Source: Lachnospiraceae bacterium UBA7179 (GTDB taxonomy: Bacteria > Bacillota > Clostridia > Lachnospirales > Lachnospiraceae). From it: a stretch of 26,499 nucleotides of DNA. The translations under genes and the position numbers were made by a program. This document shows positions 1 through 7,227 of the stretch, in pieces (within the stretch, counting starts at the first letter, position 1; each line of letters opens with the position of its first letter). The notes under the pieces were generated by a model. That model made no database searches, was not told the origin of the DNA, and worked only from the letters and a program-made list of their open reading frames with translations. The stretch is from the NCBI GenBank assembly GCA_002491195.1, contig DKVL01000068.1, positions 730 through 27,228 of the forward strand, given 5' to 3'.

Positions 1-81
1 TCGAATTTCATTCTAAAACTTATCTTTCATTTTCTTTCATTTTTTTGCTGTTTACACCAAAAGCAGGTATCAATATTTTTT

Positions 82-108
82 GGGAACCTTTTTGCACTTT
101 TTTGTATC
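82..108 (+). promoter_or_regulatory. ECF-sigma-like promoter of first secreted protein
   Basis: GGGAAC at 82-87 is followed by a 16-base T-rich spacer and GTATC at 104-108. A GGAAC-type -35 with this spacing is typical of extracytoplasmic-function sigma promoters. Nearly the same 53-base block recurs at 2122-2148 before the second secreted gene, and the same geometry (GGGACA, 16 bases, CGTC) precedes the ECF sigma gene at 18954. An alternative sigma-A reading (TTTACA near 51, TATTTT near 74) is weaker. No transcript data support either. Confidence 0.5.
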
Positions 109-134
109 ATATAATTAGACGGGTAATTGGGAAT

Positions 135-244
135 ATTGCATAAAAAACTGTGCGGATTATGCAATTCCTTACAGCGTACAGCGGCATTTGAAAAAGGCTG
201 TTATGCCGCTGCTGTCCTGTGTCAGCATAGCCAGGGCGGCTATG
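135..244 (+). promoter_or_regulatory. Structured leader with three hairpins
   Basis: Three perfect inverted repeats lie between the promoter and the start codon: ATTGCATAA/TTATGCAAT (135-143/157-165), AGCGGCAT/ATGCCGCT (180-187/203-210) and CATAGCC/GGCTATG (226-232/238-244, loop AGGGC). The third, with its flanks (TCCTGTGTC before, ACTTTT after), is repeated almost exactly upstream of the gene at 2240; the first two are absent there. I do not recognise it as a known riboswitch class. It ends about 17 bases before the GGAGG ribosome site, so an effect on translation is possible. Confidence 0.45.
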
Positions 245-274
245 ACTTTTAATATGCAAGTAGGAGGAATCAGT

Positions 275-1981
275 ATGAGAAGAAGAACGATTTGTTTAGC
301 AGCTATTCTTGCGGCAGTGATGGCACTGCAGGCACCAGCGGTGGCATTTGCGGAAGGAACGGAGTCAGGAACAAAGGTATCTGATGATGGCAATAACGCA
401 GATCGCGACAGTGAGGATGAAAGTGGGAAAACGATTACGATCGATGAGAATGTAACGATAACGGATGACGGCTGTAATCCAAAGCCAGATCCGGATTCAG
501 ATGAGCCTTCAGTTGTCGCGGGAACAGGTGATGTGATAACTGTCAATGGCGATGTTGCTTCCACGGCGTCCCAGGAGCGCAGTGATGGAGACAATGGTAC
601 ATATCTGCCGGCGGCAGTTGCTGCTGAGGGCGGAACGGTACAGGTAAATGGAACTGTGACATCGCAATCCACAGAGGCGGTCTATGCAGGCGGGGATGAC
701 GGCACAGTGAAGGTCACAGGCGATGTGACATCGGGTGTGGAAAATGGCAGCACTGTCAGTGCAACTGGCGGAAGTACGGTTGAAATCGGCGGCAATGTCG
801 TAAATATAGGGAATGGAAAAGGTTCGCAGGAGGATTATGGAGAAAGCCACGGCACAAGCAATGGGATTACAGTAACAGAAACATCCACAGTAAAGGTGGG
901 GGGCGATGTTACAGTCAGTTCGGGAACGGGAGTAAGTGTCAATCAGGGGAATTCTGAAAAAGGCCATGTAGAGGTCGGCGGCAGTGTGATCTCGAATGGG
1001 GATCCGACAATCGGAATCAATGGGTATACGGCAATTGAAACGAATGCGGCATCCGAGATTCTTGTTGAAGGGGATGCAGCCGGGGTAGATGCCATTAGAA
1101 TTACGCCGGGCGGAACTGGCGGAACGGTGGCGGTGCTTGGTGCGGCGAAATCAATGGAGGATGGATGCTCTGTTATCGTTGTTACCACAGAGAAAGAAGA
1201 CAAGGATGCTATTGTCAATGAATTGCCCCAAATTATTGTAGGCAGCCTGGAAGGCGCAGAACAATCGCCAGAGGATTATTTGTATATTGGCATTAAGTCA
1301 TACACAGAGAGTCAGGAAGTCGAGTATAGGGAGGCAGATCAGGAAGTTTATGATGCCGTATACCAGCAGATCCTCTACTATATCGCACAGGACAAATTCG
1401 ACAATGCGACCTTGAGCGTGGCGGATGCGGACACCTATAAAAATGGCTATGTATCCAATGAAGGGAAATCCCTCACGGTTACGATCGCGACAGCCGACGG
1501 TTACGAGGTCAGCTCTGTATCAGGAACGAGCGTGGTGAAAAATGCTGACGGCACATACACTGTGAACGTACAGCGCGGAAAGGGGATTGACATCGATGCT
1601 GTGATCAGTGCGATCGTCAGGGCGCAGCAGACGGCATCAGGGAGCGGGGGCAGTGAGAGTTCCGTTGTAATCGTGGTTCCGGCTTACGCTGCGGCACAGA
1701 AGCAGTTCCAGACAGAGATCGCAGCACAGCTTGCGACATTGCCGGCAGACGGTACGCTTAAGCTTGACATGAAGGATTCCATCAGTTTTAACAGGAAGAC
1801 ATTTGAGATTCTCGCCCAGAGAAATGATGTGGATGTCCAGATTACCTATACATGGAATGGAACGAAGTACATGGTAGTCATCCCGGCAGGTTATGACATC
1901 CTGAGTCTGCTGAATGAAGATGGATACTGCGGATGTCTCTACCTGAACTCCATATTCGGTTCGACAGAACTTACAAAATAA
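275..1981 (+). CDS. Secreted beta-helix-like repeat protein with shared C-terminal domain
   Basis: The function is unknown. I chose ATG 275 (568 aa) because TAGGAGGAA lies just upstream and the product then begins with a clear signal peptide: basic MRRR, a hydrophobic stretch to about residue 24, and an AFA cleavage site. An upstream in-frame TTG at 188 has no ribosome site. Residues ~30-70 are acidic and Asp/Gly-rich. Residues ~75-290 carry many short units of the type GxTVxVxGDV (for example GTVKVTGDV, STVEIGGNV, STVKVGGDV), spaced as in a right-handed beta-helix or pectate-lyase-like solenoid. Residues ~472-562 form a separate domain ending Y-x-V-x-IPAG ... YCGCLYLNSIFG, which is also present twice in the gene at 2240. 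No LPXTG or membrane anchor is visible, so it is probably released or bound to the wall non-covalently. It is monocistronic, ending in the terminator at 2002. Confidence 0.75.
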   Translation: MRRRTICLAAILAAVMALQAPAVAFAEGTESGTKVSDDGNNADRDSEDESGKTITIDENVTITDDGCNPKPDPDSDEPSVVAGTGDVITVNGDVASTASQERSDGDNGTYLPAAVAAEGGTVQVNGTVTSQSTEAVYAGGDDGTVKVTGDVTSGVENGSTVSATGGSTVEIGGNVVNIGNGKGSQEDYGESHGTSNGITVTETSTVKVGGDVTVSSGTGVSVNQGNSEKGHVEVGGSVISNGDPTIGINGYTAIETNAASEILVEGDAAGVDAIRITPGGTGGTVAVLGAAKSMEDGCSVIVVTTEKEDKDAIVNELPQIIVGSLEGAEQSPEDYLYIGIKSYTESQEVEYREADQEVYDAVYQQILYYIAQDKFDNATLSVADADTYKNGYVSNEGKSLTVTIATADGYEVSSVSGTSVVKNADGTYTVNVQRGKGIDIDAVISAIVRAQQTASGSGGSESSVVIVVPAYAAAQKQFQTEIAAQLATLPADGTLKLDMKDSISFNRKTFEILAQRNDVDVQITYTWNGTKYMVVIPAGYDILSLLNEDGYCGCLYLNSIFGSTELTK

Positions 1982-2001
1982 CCAACAGGATCAGATGAAT
2001 G

Positions 2002-2040
2002 AAAACGCCATGTGTGTCGGACACATGGCGTTTTTCGTTT
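2002..2040 (+). terminator. Rho-independent terminator
   Basis: A 14-bp stem (AAAACGCCATGTGT at 2002-2015 pairing with 2021-2034, loop GTCGG) runs into TTTTTCGTTT. It lies 21 bases after the stop of the first secreted protein and separates it from the next gene. Confidence 0.9.
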
Positions 2041-2121
2041 GACTCATTTATCTAAATCGTATATTTTTATCTGATGATACACAGCCTTCATACAAATTAC
2101 AATTGTATGAGTAACAGAAAT

Positions 2122-2148
2122 GGGAACCTTTTTGCACCTTTTTGTATC
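2122..2148 (+). promoter_or_regulatory. ECF-sigma-like promoter of second secreted protein
   Basis: GGGAAC (2122-2127), a 16-base spacer and GTATC (2144-2148) match the element at 82-108 almost base for base, including TTTTTGCAC inside the spacer and the ATATARTTAG that follows. Just upstream is an 8-bp inverted repeat, TCATACAA/TTGTATGA (2088-2095/2103-2110). Confidence 0.5.
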
Positions 2149-2174
2149 ATATAGTTAGGCAGGCAATTAGGAAT

Positions 2175-2222
2175 TGCTGTTGTCCTGTGTCTACATAGCC
2201 AGGGCGGCTATGACTTTTATAT
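2175..2222 (+). promoter_or_regulatory. Conserved leader hairpin, second copy
   Basis: The block GCTGTTGTCCTGTGTC, two variable bases, then CATAGCC-AGGGC-GGCTATG-ACTTTTA (stem 2194-2200/2206-2212) repeats the third hairpin of the leader at 226-244. Loop and flanks are kept as well as the stem, so it looks like a selected RNA or protein-binding element. Here it directly follows the promoter block, whereas the first copy has about 70 extra bases in between. Confidence 0.45.
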
Positions 2223-2239
2223 GATATGGAGGAAACAAA

Positions 2240-3400
2240 ATGAAGAAAAGAATTGTAGCATTATTGTTAGGAGGGGTGTTGGCAGCAGGGAGTCTTGCCA
2301 TGCAGACGCCTGTGACTGCGTGGGCGGCAAATATGTCAGAATGTAGTTCGCCGGACCACTATGCGGAATCATCCTCACACATTAATTCATCTGCTGTTAA
2401 GGCTATTGATGGAAAACTTGCGGTGACAATTGACCTTGAGTTTGAACATGCGGATGCCTATTTTGAACTTTATGTGTATGATAAGCAGTTGGAAAAGACT
2501 GACAGAGGGGACTTTGAATTTTATCCTGTAACAGATGAAACTCCTTTGAACGAGGTGAAGTCTCTTAAACAGAGCGATACTTACACTTTTGAAGAGTTTG
2601 CGGATAATAAAAACTATTACGTATACTGTGTAGTGTATGACAATCATGGAGACGGAGAGTCTGATACAGAAGATGAGAAAGTGATGTATCTCCATTATGC
2701 AGCGTATCTTGGTTCAGCCACACCGGTTTCCAGTGCGGACAGCGATTCAGACAATAGCAGTTCATCCGACAGCAGCTCATCCGACAGTGACTCTGATGAC
2801 AGTGACTCTGATGACAGCACGCCAGCAACTCCGCCCCGCGACTACGCCAGGGAAGCCGAGGAGAGGGTGCTTAACCAGATACAGTCGGCTCCGGCGGGTT
2901 CAACTGTTGTTATGGACAGGAGCATCACAACGTTGTCCAATGCCGCGATGAAAGAACTGCTTAAGCAAGGCGACGTATCCTTAAAGCTTGACTTTACATA
3001 TCTGGGGCAGAGGTATGTCATCACGATCCCGGCAGGCAAAGCACTTAACGACGATGTTCCATGGTATGGACCACTGTATCTGGCACAACAGTTTGGAAAC
3101 AGCGCGTCAGTAAACGAAGTGAACGCCAAGGATACAGAGCAGGAGCTGATCGCACAGATCAAAGAGACACCTGCTGATCATACCATTGTCATGGACAAGG
3201 GTGTCACGACGTTATCTAACGCTGTGATCAAGGAACTGCAGAAAAAGGGCGATGTATCTCTGCGACTTGAGTTTACATATGAAAATAAGGAATATGTCAT
3301 CACGATCCCAGCAGGCGCAGTCATCGACGATGATATCCCATGGTATGGTCCCCTGTATCTGATAGACCATTTTGGAAACGGTGCACAAAACGCCAACTGA
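2240..3400 (+). CDS. Secreted protein with Ser/Asp linker and two copies of the shared C-terminal domain
   Basis: The function is unknown. ATG 2240 follows ATGGAGGAAAC. The 386-aa product has a signal peptide (MKKR, hydrophobic core, cleavage near AWA-A at 28-30), then an unrecognised domain (~31-160). A low-complexity Ser/Asp linker (~163-197) is encoded by 15-bp tandem repeats such as GACAGTGACTCTGAT at 2783 and 2798. Two ~84-residue repeats follow (~202-286 and ~298-381). Each contains VMD, TLSNA, KGDVSL or QGDVSL, a YVITIPAG strand and D(V/I)PWYGPLYL ... FG. The same domain ends the protein at 275. The gene now ends at GNGAQNAN, but the +1 frame just downstream encodes a Pro-rich linker and the start of a Cpl-7-like wall-binding repeat, so this looks like a truncated form of a longer ancestor. 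Confidence 0.75.
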   Translation: MKKRIVALLLGGVLAAGSLAMQTPVTAWAANMSECSSPDHYAESSSHINSSAVKAIDGKLAVTIDLEFEHADAYFELYVYDKQLEKTDRGDFEFYPVTDETPLNEVKSLKQSDTYTFEEFADNKNYYVYCVVYDNHGDGESDTEDEKVMYLHYAAYLGSATPVSSADSDSDNSSSSDSSSSDSDSDDSDSDDSTPATPPRDYAREAEERVLNQIQSAPAGSTVVMDRSITTLSNAAMKELLKQGDVSLKLDFTYLGQRYVITIPAGKALNDDVPWYGPLYLAQQFGNSASVNEVNAKDTEQELIAQIKETPADHTIVMDKGVTTLSNAVIKELQKKGDVSLRLEFTYENKEYVITIPAGAVIDDDIPWYGPLYLIDHFGNGAQNAN

Positions 3401-3503
3401 TATGGTTCCGACACCAGTTCCCGCCGCTGTCATAACGGACGCAGACAGTGTAAAAGCCGTAGCAGTGGAAGTGCTGAAAGACAAATGGGGAGTTGGCGTA
3501 TGA
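3390..3503 (+). pseudogene. Frameshifted tail: Pro-rich linker plus partial Cpl-7 (CW_7)-like wall-binding repeat
   Basis: Dropping one A from the AAAA run at 3387-3390 lets the secreted-protein frame continue into TPTDMVPTPVPAAV and then DADSVKAVAVEVLKDKWGVG before a TGA at 3501. The last part resembles the first half of the CW_7/Cpl-7 repeat, which usually reads ...IAxEVIxGKWGNGxxRxxRL and binds peptidoglycan. Only about half of that ~40-residue repeat remains, so even the repaired frame would be incomplete. A homopolymer assembly error could explain the shift but not the missing second half. Confidence 0.55.
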
Positions 3504-3545
3504 AAAGTGCAAGGTCTATTGAATTATCACGGGCTTTGCACTTTT
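3503..3545. terminator. Bidirectional terminator between convergent genes
   Basis: AAAAGTGCAA (3503-3512) pairs with TTGCACTTTT (3536-3545) around a 23-base loop. It serves the plus-strand secreted gene, followed by TTTTTC, and touches the stop codon of the minus-strand lipoprotein gene. Confidence 0.65.
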
Positions 3546-4616
3546 TCAGATATCCGCCCACTCCACTTCTTCCAGCTGGTCAAGCGTGTCATAGTTCACA
3601 CCGATTGCGCTGCATCTTTTTTGGGCAGCGTTCTCTACTTCTTCATCTGAGCTCCAATTGATCTTAGCCTCGTCGCGGCATCTGTTGATATAAGTTTCGC
3701 ACACAGTTACCTGCTCATCTGTACACTCAGACAAATCATATGTATAATATGTTTCCTCTCCAATCGTGTAAATCGAAACATTGAATGGTATGTCTTCAGC
3801 TCCATCAAAAACTTCATTGTAGATCGCATCGTTGACATGACTTGTCCACCAGCCGCTCAGTGTTTCCGCCACATAAATGTCTGTTATATTTCCATTTGAC
3901 AAAATAGCAGATATCCCGGAATAGTGGTCTCCGGCTCCCGCAGAGCCGCCATTGACACACAGACCATTACGGTACTGTTCTGTATAACTGCGCGCCCAGC
4001 ACTCATATCCCCCTGTCAGATACAATTGCCCATGATCCTCCGTGATCACATAGACCGCAAAACTGTCATCCCCCTGTGAATAAATATTCAGGCCGACAAA
4101 TTTGATCAAAAGATTCCTTGAATCGCTGTCCGGGCAATCCACATAAGTATATTGGGCGTAATCATAGGATGTCTTTTGAGAGTATTCCGGATCAAAATAA
4201 CTTTGATTCACCGTCTGCCCAATCTCTGCAAAAGAATAAGATTTTCCGTCTTCCAGATAGTAAATTCTGTATTCGTCCTGTAAATCATTATCTCTGACAA
4301 TTGCCGAAATTTGATTGTTGAGAAATTGCATGTATAAATCCTGCGTATTTTCGTTATTCTGAGCAGTGTCAATATCGGATTCTTTGGAGATTTCTGCTTC
4401 CGGTTCCTGCTGTTTTGCACGTTCTCCTGATTGCATTGTCTCGTTCATATCGCTGCTTATTGGATTTACTTGTTCTTCGGTTGTTTCATTCTCCTGGATA
4501 TTCCCGCCGAAATCAAGTGAGATAACCTCCGGCTCTTCCTGGTCGTCAGCTTTTTGGCCCGCGCAGCCTGTCAGCATCATTCCCGCGCACAGTAGTACAA
4601 ATAATTTCTTTTTCAT
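3546..4616 (-). CDS. Lipoprotein of unknown function
   Basis: The start is ATG at 4616 (356 aa) because AGGAGG lies 6 bases upstream and the product then opens with a lipoprotein signal: MKKK, a hydrophobic stretch and the lipobox LTGC with Cys18. Longer in-frame starts would bury this signal. Residues ~19-100 are acidic and rich in Glu, Gln, Asn and Asp, a typical disordered tether from the membrane. The rest (~105-356) is a mixed, Tyr- and Cys-containing domain that I do not recognise; it contains YLEDGKSYSFAEIG, a Gly-rich GLCVNGGSAGAGDHYSG and a C-terminal helix with RCRDEAKINW. It is probably displayed on the outer face of the membrane. It has its own sigma-A promoter (4701-4729) and an unusual leader that could hide the ribosome site. 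Confidence 0.7.
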   Translation of the reverse strand: MKKKLFVLLCAGMMLTGCAGQKADDQEEPEVISLDFGGNIQENETTEEQVNPISSDMNETMQSGERAKQQEPEAEISKESDIDTAQNNENTQDLYMQFLNNQISAIVRDNDLQDEYRIYYLEDGKSYSFAEIGQTVNQSYFDPEYSQKTSYDYAQYTYVDCPDSDSRNLLIKFVGLNIYSQGDDSFAVYVITEDHGQLYLTGGYECWARSYTEQYRNGLCVNGGSAGAGDHYSGISAILSNGNITDIYVAETLSGWWTSHVNDAIYNEVFDGAEDIPFNVSIYTIGEETYYTYDLSECTDEQVTVCETYINRCRDEAKINWSSDEEVENAAQKRCSAIGVNYDTLDQLEEVEWADI

Positions 4617-4624
4617 AATTGCCT

Positions 4625-4662
4625 CCTGCATTAGAAAATGCCCCATGCAGGTTGATCCTGCA
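4625..4662 (-). promoter_or_regulatory. Leader with mutually exclusive hairpins over the lipoprotein ribosome site
   Basis: Read on the minus strand, three related segments occur in order: CCTGCAGG, CCTGCAT and ATGCAGG, the last running into the AGGAGG ribosome site. The middle segment can pair with the first (6 bp, 5-base loop) or with the last (7 bp, 13-base loop). The second pairing would cover part of the ribosome site. This is a possible switch; no ligand is suggested. Confidence 0.3.
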
Positions 4663-4700
4663 GGGACAAAAATTGTCATCTTTCATATCACGATATTTTC

Positions 4701-4729
4701 ATTGTATTGGTCAGACCACCAATTGTCAA
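4701..4729 (-). promoter_or_regulatory. Sigma-A promoter of the lipoprotein gene with internal palindrome
   Basis: On the minus strand TTGACA (4724-4729) and TACAAT (4701-4706) are separated by exactly 17 bases. The spacer holds the perfect 11-base palindrome TGGTCAGACCA (4708-4718), well placed for a repressor that blocks RNA polymerase. Confidence 0.75.
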
Positions 4730-4816
4730 TAGTAAATGGCACGATTACCTGCGGCGCTGTATAAGCAGTTATTGTTCACGCCTTACCGGGAGTCAATGAA
4801 TATTGCTGCAAAAGAA

Positions 4817-4845
4817 TTTACAATAAAATAATTTGCGGTTAGAAT
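4817..4845 (+). promoter_or_regulatory. Likely sigma-A promoter of the small unknown gene
   Basis: TTTACA (4817-4822), 17 bases, TAGAAT (4840-4845). It lies about 95 bases before the start at 4940, with the palindromic repeat 4851-4907 in the transcribed leader. Confidence 0.5.
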
Positions 4846-4850
4846 AATTT

Positions 4851-4907
4851 TAGAAAAATATCTTTTACGGATTCAAGATGCGTCAGTTATTTTTCTACAG
4901 TTCCTAA
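4851..4907. repeat. Small palindromic repeat, TAGAAAAATA...TATTTTTCTACAGTTCCTAA
   Basis: A perfect 10-bp inverted repeat, TAGAAAAATA (4851-4860) and TATTTTTCTA (4888-4897), is extended on the right by CAGTTCCTAA. Related ends occur at 12557-12617, 19028-19089 and 20855-20863. It looks like one member of a dispersed, non-coding palindromic family. Confidence 0.5.
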
Positions 4908-4939
4908 ACAGTCTGGGATGCATGGGAGGAGTTGCAGGA

Positions 4940-5251
4940 ATGAGATATCAATATCAAAATATTCAGACAATCAATAAGGATGGGCTGGTCTTGTCGGATG
5001 GATTCATAATATCATTTTGGGATTGTAATCATACGTGGAAACGCATGAAAAAAGCGGAGACTTCCAGCTGCGTCGGCGAGCGGGATATCACAGCAGACAG
5101 CCCGTATTTTCGCTTTTTTGTGGATGATCAGATCATTGAGATCCTTTGTACAGGAAAAGGTTTATTCAAAAGGAGACAGGGCGAAAAGGATTTTGAGCGC
5201 CTGCAACAGGAGATTCTGCGATACGGTTATACTACATTTGACTTGAGTTAG
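4940..5251 (+). CDS. Small protein of unknown function
   Basis: I do not recognise this 103-aa protein. ATG 4940 is preferred over the in-frame ATG 4922 because GGGAGGA at 4924-4930 is then a correctly spaced ribosome site. It begins MRYQYQNIQTI, has no signal peptide or membrane segment, and contains aromatic-rich strands (ISFWDCNHTW, YFRFFVDDQ, IIEILC) and a basic stretch (GLFKRRQGEKDFERL). The mix suggests a small cytoplasmic alpha/beta domain. It has two cysteines outside any metal-binding pattern. It is monocistronic, sitting between its own promoter and the arabinosidase locus. Confidence 0.6.
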   Translation: MRYQYQNIQTINKDGLVLSDGFIISFWDCNHTWKRMKKAETSSCVGERDITADSPYFRFFVDDQIIEILCTGKGLFKRRQGEKDFERLQQEILRYGYTTFDLS

Positions 5252-5362
5252 AGCGTGTTTATGCAATATCCTGCCGTACAAGATATGTTTTGTGAAAAAT
5301 GAATAAGTTTAGCGCATAAAAATGGATAATATAACGAAAAGCATTTATTCAGCAAAAATGTA

Positions 5363-5390
5363 TTGCAAAATTTATTAAAACCTATATAAT
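5363..5390 (+). promoter_or_regulatory. Sigma-A promoter upstream of the arabinosidase locus
   Basis: TTGCAA (5363-5368), 16 bases, TATAAT (5385-5390) in very AT-rich DNA. It precedes the GH43 remnant, so it is probably the old promoter of a GH43-GH51 operon that now drives only the GH51 gene through a ~310-base leader. Confidence 0.6.
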
Positions 5391-5472
5391 TTAGATTGAA
5401 CTGAAATATTTTAATTTTTACAAAACTAATAAAGTCTGCAGGAATATGACCGATGGAACTTGCGCAGGATAG

Positions 5473-5658
5473 TCCCTGGAAATCTATGGGCCAGGGCATA
5501 ATTCCTTTACAGTGGATGAGGCCGGAAATGATATCCTGGTGTACCATGCCCGCAAGGAGAGCGTCATTGAGGGAGACCCGCTCTACAATCCAAACAGACA
5601 TACCATGCTCATGAAGATCAAGTGGGAAAACGGCAGACCAGTTTTTCAATATCAATAA
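5473..5658 (+). pseudogene. C-terminal remnant of a GH43 arabinosidase/xylosidase
   Basis: The frame 5473-5655 (stop TAA 5656) reads YGPGHNSFTVDEAGNDILVY, then HARKESVIEGDPLYNPNRHT, ending NGRPVFQYQ. GPGHNSF...D.LVYHAR...DP.YNPNRHT is the well-known C-terminal part of the GH43 five-bladed propeller in arabinan- and arabinoxylan-degrading enzymes. Only 61 codons remain of roughly 300. A TAG (5470) directly precedes them, no start codon or ribosome site serves the frame, and the N-terminal catalytic residues are gone. The deletion probably joined the promoter region at 5363 to the gene's tail. Confidence 0.85.
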
Positions 5659-5697
5659 TAAATATGAAATAAAAGATAAAAACAGGAGGCATTTAAA

Positions 5698-7227
5698 ATG
5701 GCAAAACTTTACATCAACGAGAAAAATCAAAAAGGTCATATCAATCCGGAACTGTATGGCAATTTTTCGGAACATCTCGGACGCTGTATCTATGAGGGGA
5801 TCTATGTGGGGGAAGATTCCGAGATCCCCAATACAAAAGGGATGCGCAATGATGTCGTGGCAGCGCTGCGCGAGATGAAACTTCCAGTGCTGCGCTGGCC
5901 GGGCGGCTGCTTTGCGGACGAGTATCACTGGATGGATGGCATTGGTCCCAAGGAGTCCAGAAAGAAAATGATCAACACACACTGGGGCGGCGTGACAGAG
6001 GATAACAGCTTTGGAACACATGAGTTTTTTGAACTGTGCGAACAGATTGGCTGCAAGACATACATCAATGGCAATGTCGGCAGCGGAACAGTGCAGGAGA
6101 TGTCTGAGTGGGTGGAGTATATGACATTTGACGGTCTCTCTCCCATGGCGGAACTTAGAAAGAAAAATGGACATGAGAAGGCATGGAAAGTTGATTATTT
6201 CGGTGTCGGCAATGAAAACTGGGGCTGCGGCGGAAATATGACGCCGGGCTACTATGCAAATTTATATAGAAGATACCAGACTTATGTGAGAAATTATAAT
6301 AAAGATCAGAAAATATTTAAGATCTGCGGCGGTCCAAACGTTGATGACACTTACTGGACAGAGGAGGTATTAAAGACCTGTTATGAAAATGCACCGGAGG
6401 GCGCGCATGGTTTTATGGACGGATTGTCGATGCATTATTATGTGCATCCGGAAGGATGGGACAACAAGGGCAGCGCTACCAGGTTTGATGAGAGGATTTG
6501 GTACAAGACATTATACAAGGCGCTTTATATAGAAGATCTGATCAAAATGCACACCGCGATCATGGACAAGTATGATCCTGCGAAGAAGATCGGGCTGATC
6601 TGTGATGAGTGGGGAACATGGTTTGACTGTGAGCCGGGGACGAATCCGGGATTTCTGTACCAGCAGAGCACGATGCGCGACGCGCTTGTGGCAGGACTCT
6701 CACTGAACATATTCAATAAGCACTGTGACCGCGTGAAGATGGCAAACATTGCACAGCTTGTCAATGTATTGCAGGCAGTGATCCTGACAGACGGGCCTAA
6801 AATGCTGCTTACGCCGACGTATCATGTATTCCATATGTACAGGTATCATCAGGATGCAGAGCTTGTGGAGAGCTACATTGACGGCGTAAAGGAGATCGGC
6901 TTGGAAGAAGATTCCATGGTTCCAAATCTCCAGGAGTCTGTTTCGATCGACAAGGACGGTGTCATGACGATCACACTCAACAATCTGTCTGTCACAGACA
7001 GCGAGGAGATGGAGATTACCTTTGCAGAACTGCATCCGGGAGATGTGACAGCGGCAATCGTCACAAATAAGATGGATGCGTACAATACATTTGAAGATCC
7101 GGATAAGGTCAGGGAAGAGGAGTTCAAGGATTTCCAGATCACGGACAAAGGTGTCACGTTCACGATGCCTGCATGCAGCGTGGTGCAGTTCCGCGTGAAA
7201 AAATCGGACGCAGGCGCGTCCGATTAG
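5698..7227 (+). CDS. abfA: Alpha-L-arabinofuranosidase, GH51
   Basis: It removes terminal alpha-L-arabinofuranosyl residues from arabinan, arabinoxylan or arabino-oligosaccharides by a retaining mechanism. The 509-aa length is normal for bacterial GH51. The N-terminal (beta/alpha)8 barrel has the family's LRWPGGCFADEYHW segment (65-78). GNEN at 171-174 supplies the acid/base Glu173, and CDEWGTWFD at 302-310 supplies the nucleophile Glu304. Residues ~385-509 form the beta-sandwich domain. There is no signal peptide, so it acts in the cytoplasm on imported oligosaccharides. ATG 5698 follows AGGAGGCATTTAAA. The gene lies just behind the GH43 remnant, suggesting that an arabinan or arabinoxylan operon has shrunk to this one enzyme. 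Its last codons form the stem of a strong hairpin. Confidence 0.95.
   Translation: MAKLYINEKNQKGHINPELYGNFSEHLGRCIYEGIYVGEDSEIPNTKGMRNDVVAALREMKLPVLRWPGGCFADEYHWMDGIGPKESRKKMINTHWGGVTEDNSFGTHEFFELCEQIGCKTYINGNVGSGTVQEMSEWVEYMTFDGLSPMAELRKKNGHEKAWKVDYFGVGNENWGCGGNMTPGYYANLYRRYQTYVRNYNKDQKIFKICGGPNVDDTYWTEEVLKTCYENAPEGAHGFMDGLSMHYYVHPEGWDNKGSATRFDERIWYKTLYKALYIEDLIKMHTAIMDKYDPAKKIGLICDEWGTWFDCEPGTNPGFLYQQSTMRDALVAGLSLNIFNKHCDRVKMANIAQLVNVLQAVILTDGPKMLLTPTYHVFHMYRYHQDAELVESYIDGVKEIGLEEDSMVPNLQESVSIDKDGVMTITLNNLSVTDSEEMEITFAELHPGDVTAAIVTNKMDAYNTFEDPDKVREEEFKDFQITDKGVTFTMPACSVVQFRVKKSDAGASD

Noticed and set aside
204..255. The conserved leader as a c-di-GMP riboswitch
   Set aside because: The characteristic conserved loops of GEMM-type riboswitches are absent; only one short hairpin is conserved.
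188..274. A longer N-terminus for the first secreted protein from TTG 188
   Set aside because: No ribosome site, and it would bury the signal peptide and run through the conserved leader hairpins.
5248..6174. A 308-codon open frame on the minus strand over the GH43 remnant and abfA
   Set aside because: It lies opposite the well-supported GH51 gene, has no recognisable domain or ribosome site, and its composition reflects the opposite strand.
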